A stretch of 64,000 bases of DNA from positions 2,756,001 through 2,820,000 of the forward strand of contig NZ_CP092334.1 in the NCBI RefSeq assembly GCF_018595685.2, given 5' to 3'. The DNA comes from Flavihumibacter rivuli. GTDB taxonomy: Bacteria > Bacteroidota > Bacteroidia > Chitinophagales > Chitinophagaceae. Positions within the stretch are counted from its first letter, which is position 1, and each line of letters begins with the position of its first letter. Below are positions 8,043-16,351 of this stretch, piece after piece. Below the pieces are notes generated by a model, which worked only from the letters and a program-made list of their open reading frames with translations, was not told the origin of the DNA and did not search any database. Made by a program: the position numbers and the translations under genes.

Positions 8043-10802
8043 TTACATTTCAGCAGATGAAACGGTAATGGTATAGCTGCCTGATCCCAGCTCTACACAA
8101 GGCTTTCCACTTACTTCCTCCAGGCTTAGCTTACCGGGAAAACCAGCCAGGCTAACCCCATTGATCATTATATTACCTGCTTTACCAAAAGGCATGATCA
8201 ATTTTGCTGATGAATTACAGGGAACCTCAACTATCCATTTGAACCCTTTCTCATCCATCTCCCAGCTACTCACTATCCTCCCATAAAAAGTATGTAATGA
8301 GGCATTGGCTTTCTTAAGGCGCTTATCCGGGAAGGGAGCAATTATAGCCCGCTTATACCCCGGTGCATTGGGGTCGGTATCAATGCCCGTGGAGAATCGA
8401 TACATCCAATCGCCAATTGCCCCATAGGCATAATGATTGAATGAATTCATGCTTTCTGTCTGGAAACTACCATCCGGTTTCTGTCCATCCCATCTCTCCC
8501 AGATCGTCGTGGCACCTTGGGTAACCGGATAAAGCCATGAAGGATATTTTTCCCTTAGCAGTAACTGATAGGCCAGGTCCGTTTTCCCAAAGCGGGTAAG
8601 CACCTTACAGATATAGGGTGTTCCTAAAAAGCCGGTGGTAATATGTGTACTGTAACTTTTAATATTCTCTTCCAACCTGTCAGCGGCCTGCATCCTTAAA
8701 TGTTCCGGAAGCATGTCAAACTCAAGGGCCAGTACATAGGCAGTCTGTGAAGAGGATACAAGCCTTCCTGAAGCCGTCACATATTCTTTATTGAAAGCTG
8801 CCTTAACCTTCTCCAGCAAAGCACTGTACTGCCTCGCATCTTCACTGAGACCAAGTACATTTGCCGCATTGATCAGCAACTGGGTGGAATGGGCATAAAA
8901 ACATTGCGCAATAAGGTACTTGTCGGTTAATGCCGCCCTTCCGTCATTGTCATCATCAGGACGGTAAAACAACCAATCCCCAAAATGAAACCCGGAATTC
9001 CATAGGTCATCCTTACTCTTCGATCGAATGAACTCCACCCATTTCTTCATCATGGGATATTGCTTTTGCAGCAATTGTTTGTCGCCATAAACCTGGTATA
9101 AATTCCAGGGAATTATAGTAGCGGCATCACCCCAGCCGGCTGAACCGGCAAAGCCAGTACCCAAAGCGTTGGGCACTACATAAGGAATACTGCCATCTTT
9201 CAATTGGTCTGCTGCCAGATCATCCATCCACTTGGCAAAGAACGAATACACATTCCTGTTAAAGGCTGCTGTCCGAAAGAAAACCTGCGCATCCCCTGTC
9301 CAGCCCAGACGTTCATCCCTTTGGGGGCAATCGGTTGGCACATCAAGGAAATTCCCCTTCTGCCCCCATTGGATATTGTGTTGAAGCTGGTTAATAAGCG
9401 GCAGACCTGATTGGAATTCTCCTGTTTTGGCCATATCGGAATGCAATACAATAGCTTCAAAATCTGAAGTATCAATAGCCTCTCGAATACCTTCGAGTTT
9501 TATATACCTGAAACCAAAAAATGTAAAATGCGGTTGGAGTAGCTCTTCTTCCTTGCCTTGTAGTACATATTGCATTCTTGCCTTCGCAAGCCTCAGGTTG
9601 GTCGTGTAAAAATTACCATTCCTGTCAAGCACCTCGGCATGGTAGACCTTGATCGTATCACCCTTACGGCCATTTGCCTTTATCCGCACCCAACCTACAA
9701 GGTTTTGCCCGAAATCCAGGACCACTTCACCTTTGGGGGTTTGGATCAATTTGATGGGCTTGATAACCTCTTGTTGTCGTATCGCTTCATTGAAGGTAGG
9801 GACAAGATTAGTAAGTGTATGACTACCTAACCTTGCCTTTACCCAGTCGCGACCTTGAAAACCCGGTTGGTTCCATCCCGCCTGTTCCTGGTTGGCATCT
9901 ATGGTTTCCCCATGATAAAGCTCCGAATACCTGATCGCTCCGGTACCAGAGGACCAGCTTTCATCCGTTGCGATCCATTCCCTGGTTCCATCGGCATAGT
10001 TCACCTGGATTTGCGCCAGTAAGCCCAGCTTGTTACCAAACACATTCTTATTGTTCTCCCAGGCAAGATAGCCCCGATACCATCCATTGGCCACCGATGC
10101 GCCAATCGCGTTCACCCCATTCTGCAAAAACTTAGTGACATCATACTGTTGGTACTGCAGCCGATGGGCATAGCTTGTCCAACCCGGAGTAAAATAATCA
10201 TTGCCAACACGCTTTCCATTGACAAATGCCTCATACATTCCGTGGGCAGTTATAAAGAGAACAGCAGATATAATTTTCCTGTTTATGGCAAAGTCCTTCC
10301 GGAAATACTGAACCGGCCGGTTCACCGTATCCTCTTCAAATCCGGCTTCTATCCATTTGGCCTTCCAATCTTCATTCCTGAGCAAGGCCATCTGCCAGGA
10401 TGCAACTGGGCTCCAGGAAGAACGCTTACCATGATTATCCCAGATCCTGACCTGCCAGAAGTAAGTTTCTCCCGATTGAAGGGCAGGACCTCCATAGGGA
10501 ACATGAACGGATTGCTGGCTTTCTACCTTTCCACTACTCCAGACCAGCTTCTTGCCAGCCACCAGTCTGGAAGGATCTTTTGAGACCCTTATCTCATAGG
10601 CCGTTTGACTTGTATTGAAAACCGGGGAGGATATTTCCCAACTAAATTTAGGACGGTCAGCAGCTACACCAACGGGTGATACCTTTCCTTCGCACCAGGC
10701 AGTATTGATCCGTGGCTGGGCTATGCCAACTGCCTTGACCAATAGCAGCGCGATTAACAATAGAGCCAAAATCCTGTACTTCTTAACAGCAGCCTTTACC
10801 AT
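8043..10802 (-). CDS. Alpha-L-rhamnosidase, GH78
   Basis: 919 residues with an N-terminal signal peptide (KKYRILALLLIALLLVKAVGIAQ). Domain order is that of GH78: Ig-like N-domain (about 30-150), rhamnosidase N and concanavalin-like domains (about 150-450), an alpha6/alpha6 barrel (about 455-800) and a C-terminal beta domain. The hallmark CPQRDERLGWTGDAQ carries the presumed general acid Glu near 497; the presumed base Glu is near 769 in TIWERWDG. It removes terminal alpha-L-rhamnose from glycosides, probably in the periplasm since it is secreted but has no lipobox. It sits inside the rha catabolic operon between rhamnulokinase and lutA, with 96-98 nt gaps. Confidence 0.95.
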   Translation of the reverse strand: MVKAAVKKYRILALLLIALLLVKAVGIAQPRINTAWCEGKVSPVGVAADRPKFSWEISSPVFNTSQTAYEIRVSKDPSRLVAGKKLVWSSGKVESQQSVHVPYGGPALQSGETYFWQVRIWDNHGKRSSWSPVASWQMALLRNEDWKAKWIEAGFEEDTVNRPVQYFRKDFAINRKIISAVLFITAHGMYEAFVNGKRVGNDYFTPGWTSYAHRLQYQQYDVTKFLQNGVNAIGASVANGWYRGYLAWENNKNVFGNKLGLLAQIQVNYADGTREWIATDESWSSGTGAIRYSELYHGETIDANQEQAGWNQPGFQGRDWVKARLGSHTLTNLVPTFNEAIRQQEVIKPIKLIQTPKGEVVLDFGQNLVGWVRIKANGRKGDTIKVYHAEVLDRNGNFYTTNLRLAKARMQYVLQGKEEELLQPHFTFFGFRYIKLEGIREAIDTSDFEAIVLHSDMAKTGEFQSGLPLINQLQHNIQWGQKGNFLDVPTDCPQRDERLGWTGDAQVFFRTAAFNRNVYSFFAKWMDDLAADQLKDGSIPYVVPNALGTGFAGSAGWGDAATIIPWNLYQVYGDKQLLQKQYPMMKKWVEFIRSKSKDDLWNSGFHFGDWLFYRPDDDNDGRAALTDKYLIAQCFYAHSTQLLINAANVLGLSEDARQYSALLEKVKAAFNKEYVTASGRLVSSSQTAYVLALEFDMLPEHLRMQAADRLEENIKSYSTHITTGFLGTPYICKVLTRFGKTDLAYQLLLREKYPSWLYPVTQGATTIWERWDGQKPDGSFQTESMNSFNHYAYGAIGDWMYRFSTGIDTDPNAPGYKRAIIAPFPDKRLKKANASLHTFYGRIVSSWEMDEKGFKWIVEVPCNSSAKLIMPFGKAGNIMINGVSLAGFPGKLSLEEVSGKPCVELGSGSYTITVSSAEM

Positions 10803-10898
10803 GATTATTTATTGTTGCGTTTGATAGTGTTCATTTATCGTCAATTCAGATTCTTGCATCAATGGGTGCACCTTTTCTTAATTTCTACAATAATGTTG

Positions 10899-12305
10899 TT
10901 ATGTATGGAACTGATCGATAGGATTATCAGACGGGGCGAAATACTTTAACTCGATCATATCATTAGGGAGGGGATGGGTATTCCAGGAAGAATGAATGGC
11001 CAATGCTGCACCCAATGCAGTAGCCTGTGGCATGGAAGCAGCATACAATTCCATATCAGGCATAGCATTGGAAAGCATATTCATATAGACCTGGTTCTTG
11101 CTGAACCCTCCATCCACAAAAATCCTTCTCACCGGAGTTCCATCGGTGACCAGTTTAGTAGCCACCACCTGTATTTGTACGAGATCCTGAACCAACTGGT
11201 AATAGGCTTCCTCGTCAGAATCAAAGTTGTCCAGTTCCCTGTTTTTGAACAGGGACTCCTTCAACACACCCTCATGATAGCTGACAGGCCTTAATAGGTC
11301 AGCTTTCTCCCTCAGGGCATGCATGACCCGGTGGTCATAGATCAATGATCGGTACTTCTCAGGGTCCTGCATAAAATGGGCAGCAATCCTTTTAACTTGG
11401 ACATCATGTTCATTCCCGCTAAACAATCGGGATGCCTTAACGGGTGTTCCCTGGTAACTGATATAAGATAAGCAGTCTGATTTCAACTCGTCATCAGTGA
11501 GGGGTGCAGTATTATAGGGATTCAGGGTAATACACCAGGTGCCGGTTGAGACCAACGCAAAGGGTTCCCGGAAACTTACCAGGTAAGGAATAAGGGCAGC
11601 AGAGCTATCATGAAGGCCAATTCCAACTTCAAAAAACTCACCGGCAAATGAGGAAAGGATAGTATGGCTTGAAGGAGCAATAGGTGCTAATTTCTCCATA
11701 AGGGACTCATCCCTTAACCATCTATGATAAGTATTCCCTGTAAAATCCCACATACCGGTATGACAGCCGATACTTGTTACTTCGCTAAAAGCCTGGTGGG
11801 TCAGCAGATAACTGAAATATTGGGGAAGATGCAGGGCATACATGGTTGAGGCAAGCAATGCTGGTTGCTCATGCTTCAGTCGATAAAGCTGTAATCCAGC
11901 ATTCAGGCTTCCCAATACGGGCGATGCAGTGGCCAGCGAAAACGATGATTCATCGCCATACTGATCGTAGAATTTCTTCCTAAGATAGGCCGGAAAAGGT
12001 TTAAGGTAATTATACAAAGGGGTTAATGGAATACCGTCCTTATCAATGTAAACCAGGCTAGCCCCATATGTGGAGAAGTTAACGGCCTTCAGCTCCCATT
12101 CATTGTGCCGTACAAGGCCCCTCAGCCAATGGAAGACCATTTGCCTGATCTGGTCCAGGTTGTCACAGGGAAAATCATTTTCATCAGCTATTTCCGGGAA
12201 CTTCACAGAAGATTCATCAACCAGGTTGTAATGGTCGTCAAAAAGCAATAACTTTTTATTGGTCTTCCCGATATCAAATACAGCTATTACCGGCAACCTG
12301 CGCAT
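10899..12305 (-). CDS. rhaB: Rhamnulokinase (FGGY family)
   Basis: 468 residues. The N-terminal FGGY lobe starts VIAVFDIGKTNKKLLLFD (phosphate-1 motif DxGxTxxK); the C-terminal lobe has STGTW and FVDGGFSKN followed by QATALGAALA, the adenosine-motif region. FGGY kinases phosphorylate sugars; placed directly between an RhaI-type isomerase and a rhamnulose-1-phosphate aldolase operon, L-rhamnulose is the natural substrate. It starts 18 nt after the isomerase stop. Sequence alone cannot fully exclude another ketose, but the context is strong. Confidence 0.88.
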   Translation of the reverse strand: MRRLPVIAVFDIGKTNKKLLLFDDHYNLVDESSVKFPEIADENDFPCDNLDQIRQMVFHWLRGLVRHNEWELKAVNFSTYGASLVYIDKDGIPLTPLYNYLKPFPAYLRKKFYDQYGDESSFSLATASPVLGSLNAGLQLYRLKHEQPALLASTMYALHLPQYFSYLLTHQAFSEVTSIGCHTGMWDFTGNTYHRWLRDESLMEKLAPIAPSSHTILSSFAGEFFEVGIGLHDSSAALIPYLVSFREPFALVSTGTWCITLNPYNTAPLTDDELKSDCLSYISYQGTPVKASRLFSGNEHDVQVKRIAAHFMQDPEKYRSLIYDHRVMHALREKADLLRPVSYHEGVLKESLFKNRELDNFDSDEEAYYQLVQDLVQIQVVATKLVTDGTPVRRIFVDGGFSKNQVYMNMLSNAMPDMELYAASMPQATALGAALAIHSSWNTHPLPNDMIELKYFAPSDNPIDQFHT

Positions 12306-12323
12306 ATCGTTTGTTGAAGATGT

Positions 12324-13598
12324 TTATAATCCTGTGGCAGTTCTTCCTGTTCCCCTCTCATGGATAAGTGTTGACCTTACTTTTAGGTCACGGTATAGTT
12401 TCAAAGGTGCAATTGCCCCTCCAGCCCTGAGGCGGGCCTCAGCAACTAAACTTCTTACATCCGTCCTGAATGCCCCTTGCAATAACTCTTGTGCCCAAAC
12501 AACATCATTGGAGCCCTGGGCCTCAGCCAGCTGCTCCTGATCCAGCAGTAATGCCTGCGCATAAGCTAACTGAATGGCCTCTACAGACTGCAACAGGTCT
12601 TCCAGCGGATCTTTCACATTATGGCTGGCATCGATCATCCAGCCAAGGTCAGTAGCGTGATTCATGCCACGGGCATCCATTCCTTCAACCAGTTCCTTGA
12701 AAATTAAGAACAATTGATATGGTTTAATACTTCCCACTGTGAGGTCATCGTCACCATACTTGCTATCGTTGAAATGGAATCCACCTAACTTCCCTTCCAT
12801 GAGCAGGAGGGAAACGATCTGCTCAATATTGGCATTCGGCAGGTGATGACCCAGGTCAACCAGTGTGTAGGCCTTTTCCCCCAATTTGGAGGCAAAGAGA
12901 TAGGACTGGCCCCAATCCCCAACCGTAGTGGAATAAAAATTGGGTTCAAAGGCCTTGTACTCAACAAACATTTTCCAATTGGAAGGTAATGCCTGGTATA
13001 TTTCCTGTAAGCTCTCCAGGGTATTCTGGAATGCCTTACGGAAATTCAACTGGCCAGGGAAACAAGATCCATCTGCCAGCCATACAGTCAGGGATTGTGA
13101 ACCAAGGTTCACTCCATGCCTGATCACTTCTATATTATGGTCTATAGCCTGCTTCCTGACAGCCTTATCTACATGCTGCAGGGAGCCGAACTTATAACTA
13201 AGCGATTGGCCGGGTTGATCCTGGAAAGTGTTGGAGTTCACGGCATCAAATCGCAATCCATGTTCGGCAGCCAGGGATTTTATGGCAAGAATATCATCGG
13301 GTATATCCCATGGAATATGCAGGGAAATAGCTCCGCTACTGCGATTCAAGGCATGTAATAATCCCACATCCTCTATCTTCTCGGAAAGGCTGCCAGGTTC
13401 ACCACCACCGGAGAATCGTCCAAACCTTGTGCCACCGGTACCTAAGGCCCAGCTTGGGATGGCTACCTGGAATTCCATGAGCTTTCCAATAATGGCCTCC
13501 AGCTTATTTATATCGGCCGCTACATATTCAAACCGATCCTTATGCCCTTGCAGTAAGGAGTGATTATGGTCTTGAATGGTTGATTGTTCTATCCTCAT
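12324..13598 (-). CDS. rhaI: L-rhamnose isomerase, RhaI type
   Basis: I use ATG 13598 (MRIEQSTIQDH), 424 residues; the longer reading starts at a TTG. It is a TIM-barrel sugar isomerase of the Pseudomonas stutzeri/Streptomyces L-rhamnose isomerase type, not the E. coli RhaA type. Visible metal/substrate positions are the Glu in FVEYKAFEP, Asp in LVDLGHHLPN and His/Asp in GGFHFNDSKYGDDD. The loop FGRFSGGGEPG near the N-terminus is typical of the family. It converts L-rhamnose to L-rhamnulose in the cytoplasm. The gene begins 21 nt after the aldolase/dehydrogenase stop. This family can accept other aldoses, so side activity is possible. Confidence 0.92.
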   Translation of the reverse strand: MRIEQSTIQDHNHSLLQGHKDRFEYVAADINKLEAIIGKLMEFQVAIPSWALGTGGTRFGRFSGGGEPGSLSEKIEDVGLLHALNRSSGAISLHIPWDIPDDILAIKSLAAEHGLRFDAVNSNTFQDQPGQSLSYKFGSLQHVDKAVRKQAIDHNIEVIRHGVNLGSQSLTVWLADGSCFPGQLNFRKAFQNTLESLQEIYQALPSNWKMFVEYKAFEPNFYSTTVGDWGQSYLFASKLGEKAYTLVDLGHHLPNANIEQIVSLLLMEGKLGGFHFNDSKYGDDDLTVGSIKPYQLFLIFKELVEGMDARGMNHATDLGWMIDASHNVKDPLEDLLQSVEAIQLAYAQALLLDQEQLAEAQGSNDVVWAQELLQGAFRTDVRSLVAEARLRAGGAIAPLKLYRDLKVRSTLIHERGTGRTATGL

Positions 13599-13619
13599 AG
13601 TATATAGCAAGTATCATTT

Positions 13620-15734
13620 TTACCTTACGAAAGCCATCGCTACCCCTCCGTCAACATTCAAAACATTTCCTGTTGACTTATTGAGCATCCCGCTGACAAA
13701 AACGTAACAGGCGTTGGCGATATCATCCGGATTGATGATCTCATTCAGCAATGTTCTTTTTGCATAATAGGCGGGCAATTCTTCTACACTTATTCCATAG
13801 GCCTTTGCCCTTCCTTCTGCCCAGGCGCCGCTCCATATCTTACTATCCGAAATAACGGCATCTGGATTGACTACATTGACCCTGATCTTATCCTTACCTA
13901 ACTCAGCGGCATTTAAACGACTCAGGTGCAATTGAGCGGCTTTTGCAGAACCATAAGCTGCATTATTGGGTCCGCTGACCAGGGCATTCTTACTGACAAT
14001 ATTCAGGATATCCCCTCCCCTGCTTTGCTTGCGCATAACTTCTACGCCGTATTGGGTTACCAGGAACTGTCCCTTTACCAAAACATCATACATGAGGTCC
14101 CAATCCTTTATAGTATGTTCTTCCAATGGTTTAGAGATGGACAAACCAGCAGAATTTACAATGATATCTAACCCGCCAAATGCAAGGCAAGTGGCATCAA
14201 TAGTCCTCTCAATACTTGAAACATCTGTCACATCCAGATGGGCAGCTATAAATACATCCTTTCCATATAGCGATAAAAACTCATTATTGGCACCTTTAAG
14301 CCTTTCTTGATCATTGTCGTTAATAACGACACAGGCTCCTTCGTCAGCCAGCTTCTTTGCAATGGCTTTTCCTATCCCACCCGCACTGCCGGTGATCAGG
14401 GCAATCTTTCCACTCAATGCCTTGGGTTTGGGCATCCTCTGCAATTTGGCTTCTTCCAAAAGCCAGTATTCAATATTGAAGGCCTCTTGCCTGGGTAAGG
14501 AAGTGTAGGAAGAAATAGCTTCAGCACCCCTCATCACATTGATGGCATTAATGTAGAACTCGGAAGCCACCCGGGCTGTCTGCTTATCCTTGGCAAAAGT
14601 GAACATCCCGATTCCGGGATAAAGGATAACTACCGGGTTCTCATCCCGGATAGCTGGACTATTGGGATGTTTGCATTGCGCATAATAGTCCCTGTACATT
14701 TGCCTGTATTGTTCAAACTGGGGGATCAGGCGGGACTTGATACTTTCCTTATCTGACAGGTCTTCAGAAGGGTTTAGATCGAGTACAAGGGGCGATATCT
14801 TGGTTCGGAGGAAATGGTCTGGACAACTGGTTCCCATGGGCGCAAGGCGCGTCAGGTCATTGGAATTGATAAAATCCAGCACCCTCTGGTCATCCGTAAA
14901 ATGTCCTACCATATTTGTTCGGGAAGAACATAATCCCCGCAATAGGGGAGCCAGGTTCGCTGCCTGCTTCAATCGGGCTTCCTTTTGAACAGGTGCGATC
15001 CTGGTTCCGCCGAACACTGCGGTTTGACTGCTGCTTGCTATATAAACCGAACACTTTTCAATGACCTCCAACGTATTGATGTAACACTCATAGGCGGTAT
15101 CACCCCAGGTAAACAAGCCATGGGACCCTAGCATGATACCCCTGATACCCGGATTGTCCTCCAGGCACTCCCTCAACTTCAGGCCAAGGTCAAACCCTGG
15201 CCTTTGCCAATCAACCCAACCAATCTTTCCTTCGAACAACTCCTCCGTAATTTTCCTTCCATCCTTTGCGGCAGCAATAGCAATAGCGGCATCGGGATGC
15301 AGGTGATCAATATGTTTGAATGGAAGGAAACCATGAAGGGGGGTATCAATGGATGGCGCCTTGGACTGAAGGTCGAAAATGCAATGATTGAACAACTCAA
15401 CCATTTCATCTTCGTGATCGATTCCCCTATATATCCGTTCCAGGTTGCGCAGGCGATCTACATATAAGGCAGCCAATCCGTTTCTTTTCATTGTCCCGAG
15501 GTCACCACCAGATCCCTTTACCCACATCACTTCAGTTTCCTTACCAGTCAGGGGATCTTTTGCCATTACTTTACAGGAAGTATTACCACCACCATAATTC
15601 GTTAAACGAAGGTCAGCACCCAATAGATTGGATCTATATACAAGAAGGGCAACCTCATCACCAGCCATCCCTGCAGCCTTTTGTTCATCCCACAAATAAC
15701 TTACATGATTGAATTGTTCCGTTTTACCTAACAT
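13620..15734 (-). CDS. rhaD: Bifunctional rhamnulose-1-phosphate aldolase / L-lactaldehyde dehydrogenase
   Basis: 704 residues. Residues about 15-430 form a class II aldolase/adducin-type domain with metal-binding histidines in PFKHIDHLHPDA and GSHGLFTWGD. Residues about 440-704 form a short-chain dehydrogenase with the NAD-binding ALITGSAGGIGKAIA and the catalytic YGSAKAAQ. This fusion is the known bacterial RhaD-aldolase/alcohol dehydrogenase type: it splits L-rhamnulose-1-phosphate to DHAP and L-lactaldehyde, and the dehydrogenase oxidises lactaldehyde to L-lactate. It is the first gene of the rha-lut operon, which then continues through isomerase, kinase, GH78 and LutABC. The site at 15924-15941 and a -7 element at 15904-15897 imply a leader of about 150 nt. 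Confidence 0.93.
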   Translation of the reverse strand: MLGKTEQFNHVSYLWDEQKAAGMAGDEVALLVYRSNLLGADLRLTNYGGGNTSCKVMAKDPLTGKETEVMWVKGSGGDLGTMKRNGLAALYVDRLRNLERIYRGIDHEDEMVELFNHCIFDLQSKAPSIDTPLHGFLPFKHIDHLHPDAAIAIAAAKDGRKITEELFEGKIGWVDWQRPGFDLGLKLRECLEDNPGIRGIMLGSHGLFTWGDTAYECYINTLEVIEKCSVYIASSSQTAVFGGTRIAPVQKEARLKQAANLAPLLRGLCSSRTNMVGHFTDDQRVLDFINSNDLTRLAPMGTSCPDHFLRTKISPLVLDLNPSEDLSDKESIKSRLIPQFEQYRQMYRDYYAQCKHPNSPAIRDENPVVILYPGIGMFTFAKDKQTARVASEFYINAINVMRGAEAISSYTSLPRQEAFNIEYWLLEEAKLQRMPKPKALSGKIALITGSAGGIGKAIAKKLADEGACVVINDNDQERLKGANNEFLSLYGKDVFIAAHLDVTDVSSIERTIDATCLAFGGLDIIVNSAGLSISKPLEEHTIKDWDLMYDVLVKGQFLVTQYGVEVMRKQSRGGDILNIVSKNALVSGPNNAAYGSAKAAQLHLSRLNAAELGKDKIRVNVVNPDAVISDSKIWSGAWAEGRAKAYGISVEELPAYYAKRTLLNEIINPDDIANACYVFVSGMLNKSTGNVLNVDGGVAMAFVR

Positions 15735-15896
15735 AGAACATGATTTGTTTTATATCGATCATTTGCAATCCTTTGATGGAGCGGTTAATGAAAAAGATTT
15801 CATGGAATACCTGTACAACTTCTTTCAATGGCCACTTAATGAAATACTCCTGGATAATCGCTTCAATACTGAATTTAATAATTCTGCCACTCATTA

Positions 15897-15941
15897 TAAA
15901 AGTATATTACTAACTGCCTGGAACTGTCCTGAACTGTTGGG
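15897..15941 (-). promoter_or_regulatory. Operator/promoter site A, upstream of the rha-lut operon
   Basis: Read on the plus strand, CTGTCCTG (15924-15931) and CTGTTGGG (15934-15941) are direct repeats with a 10-bp period; a third related copy CTGCCTGG is at 15914-15921. On the coding (minus) strand the core reads as CAGGACAG. The -7-like TACTTTTA lies at 15904-15897, 19 nt downstream of the two-copy site. No TTG -33 box is in place. Part of the six-site motif family. Confidence 0.65.
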
Positions 15942-16284
15942 TGGTGACACATAAACATTTGGTTAACCACCAGATACCCTTATCTCGGCAATGATCTTGC
16001 TACCTGACTATTGAAGTCGTTTGTATTCGCCTATGCCAACTACTGCAGTTCATACCGGATATGGATCCCGCTGAATCAAAAATGATTCAGCAACTCCTTA
16101 TTATAAGTACCTATCTATATAGATAATAGCACCGGTCATCCATCTTACCAGCTTCATATAAAGCGTATCTACCCAATAACATCCTAATGAAATCCGTTTC
16201 CTTGGAAGCCATATAATCCATACAAATTGGGGAAGTGTCATATCCATTACCTTCAGGTCACAAAGACCGGCTTCTTTCCTGTTT

Positions 16285-16330
16285 CAGGATAGGGCAGGAT
16301 AGCCATCGAAAAATTGGGGGCTACCTTTTG
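16285..16330 (+). promoter_or_regulatory. Operator/promoter site F, upstream of GH106
   Basis: Two perfect copies of CAGGATAG (16285-16292 and 16295-16302) are spaced by GG, a 10-bp period. A -7-like sequence TACCTTTTG begins at 16322, 19 nt downstream. The ATG is at 16352. This is the only site of the six that lies on the plus strand, and it faces the only plus-strand gene in the set, so the orientation follows the gene. Confidence 0.7.
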
Positions 16331-16351
16331 GACTGATCTCAAAATCATTTT

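Larger units (their letters stand above)
15735..16351. other. 617-bp divergent regulatory region, rha operon / GH106
   Basis: There is no credible gene here. It holds the two oppositely oriented operator/promoter sites listed separately (15914-15941 for the rha operon, 16285-16302 for GH106). A plus-strand ORF at 15709-15954 overlaps the rhaD start and the operator and has no homology signature, so I treat it as chance. The middle (about 15950-16260) shows nothing I can name. Confidence 0.7.

Noticed and set aside
15709..15954. 81-codon plus-strand ORF over the rhaD start
   Set aside because: Overlaps the rhaD start codon and operator A; no signature and no promoter on that strand.
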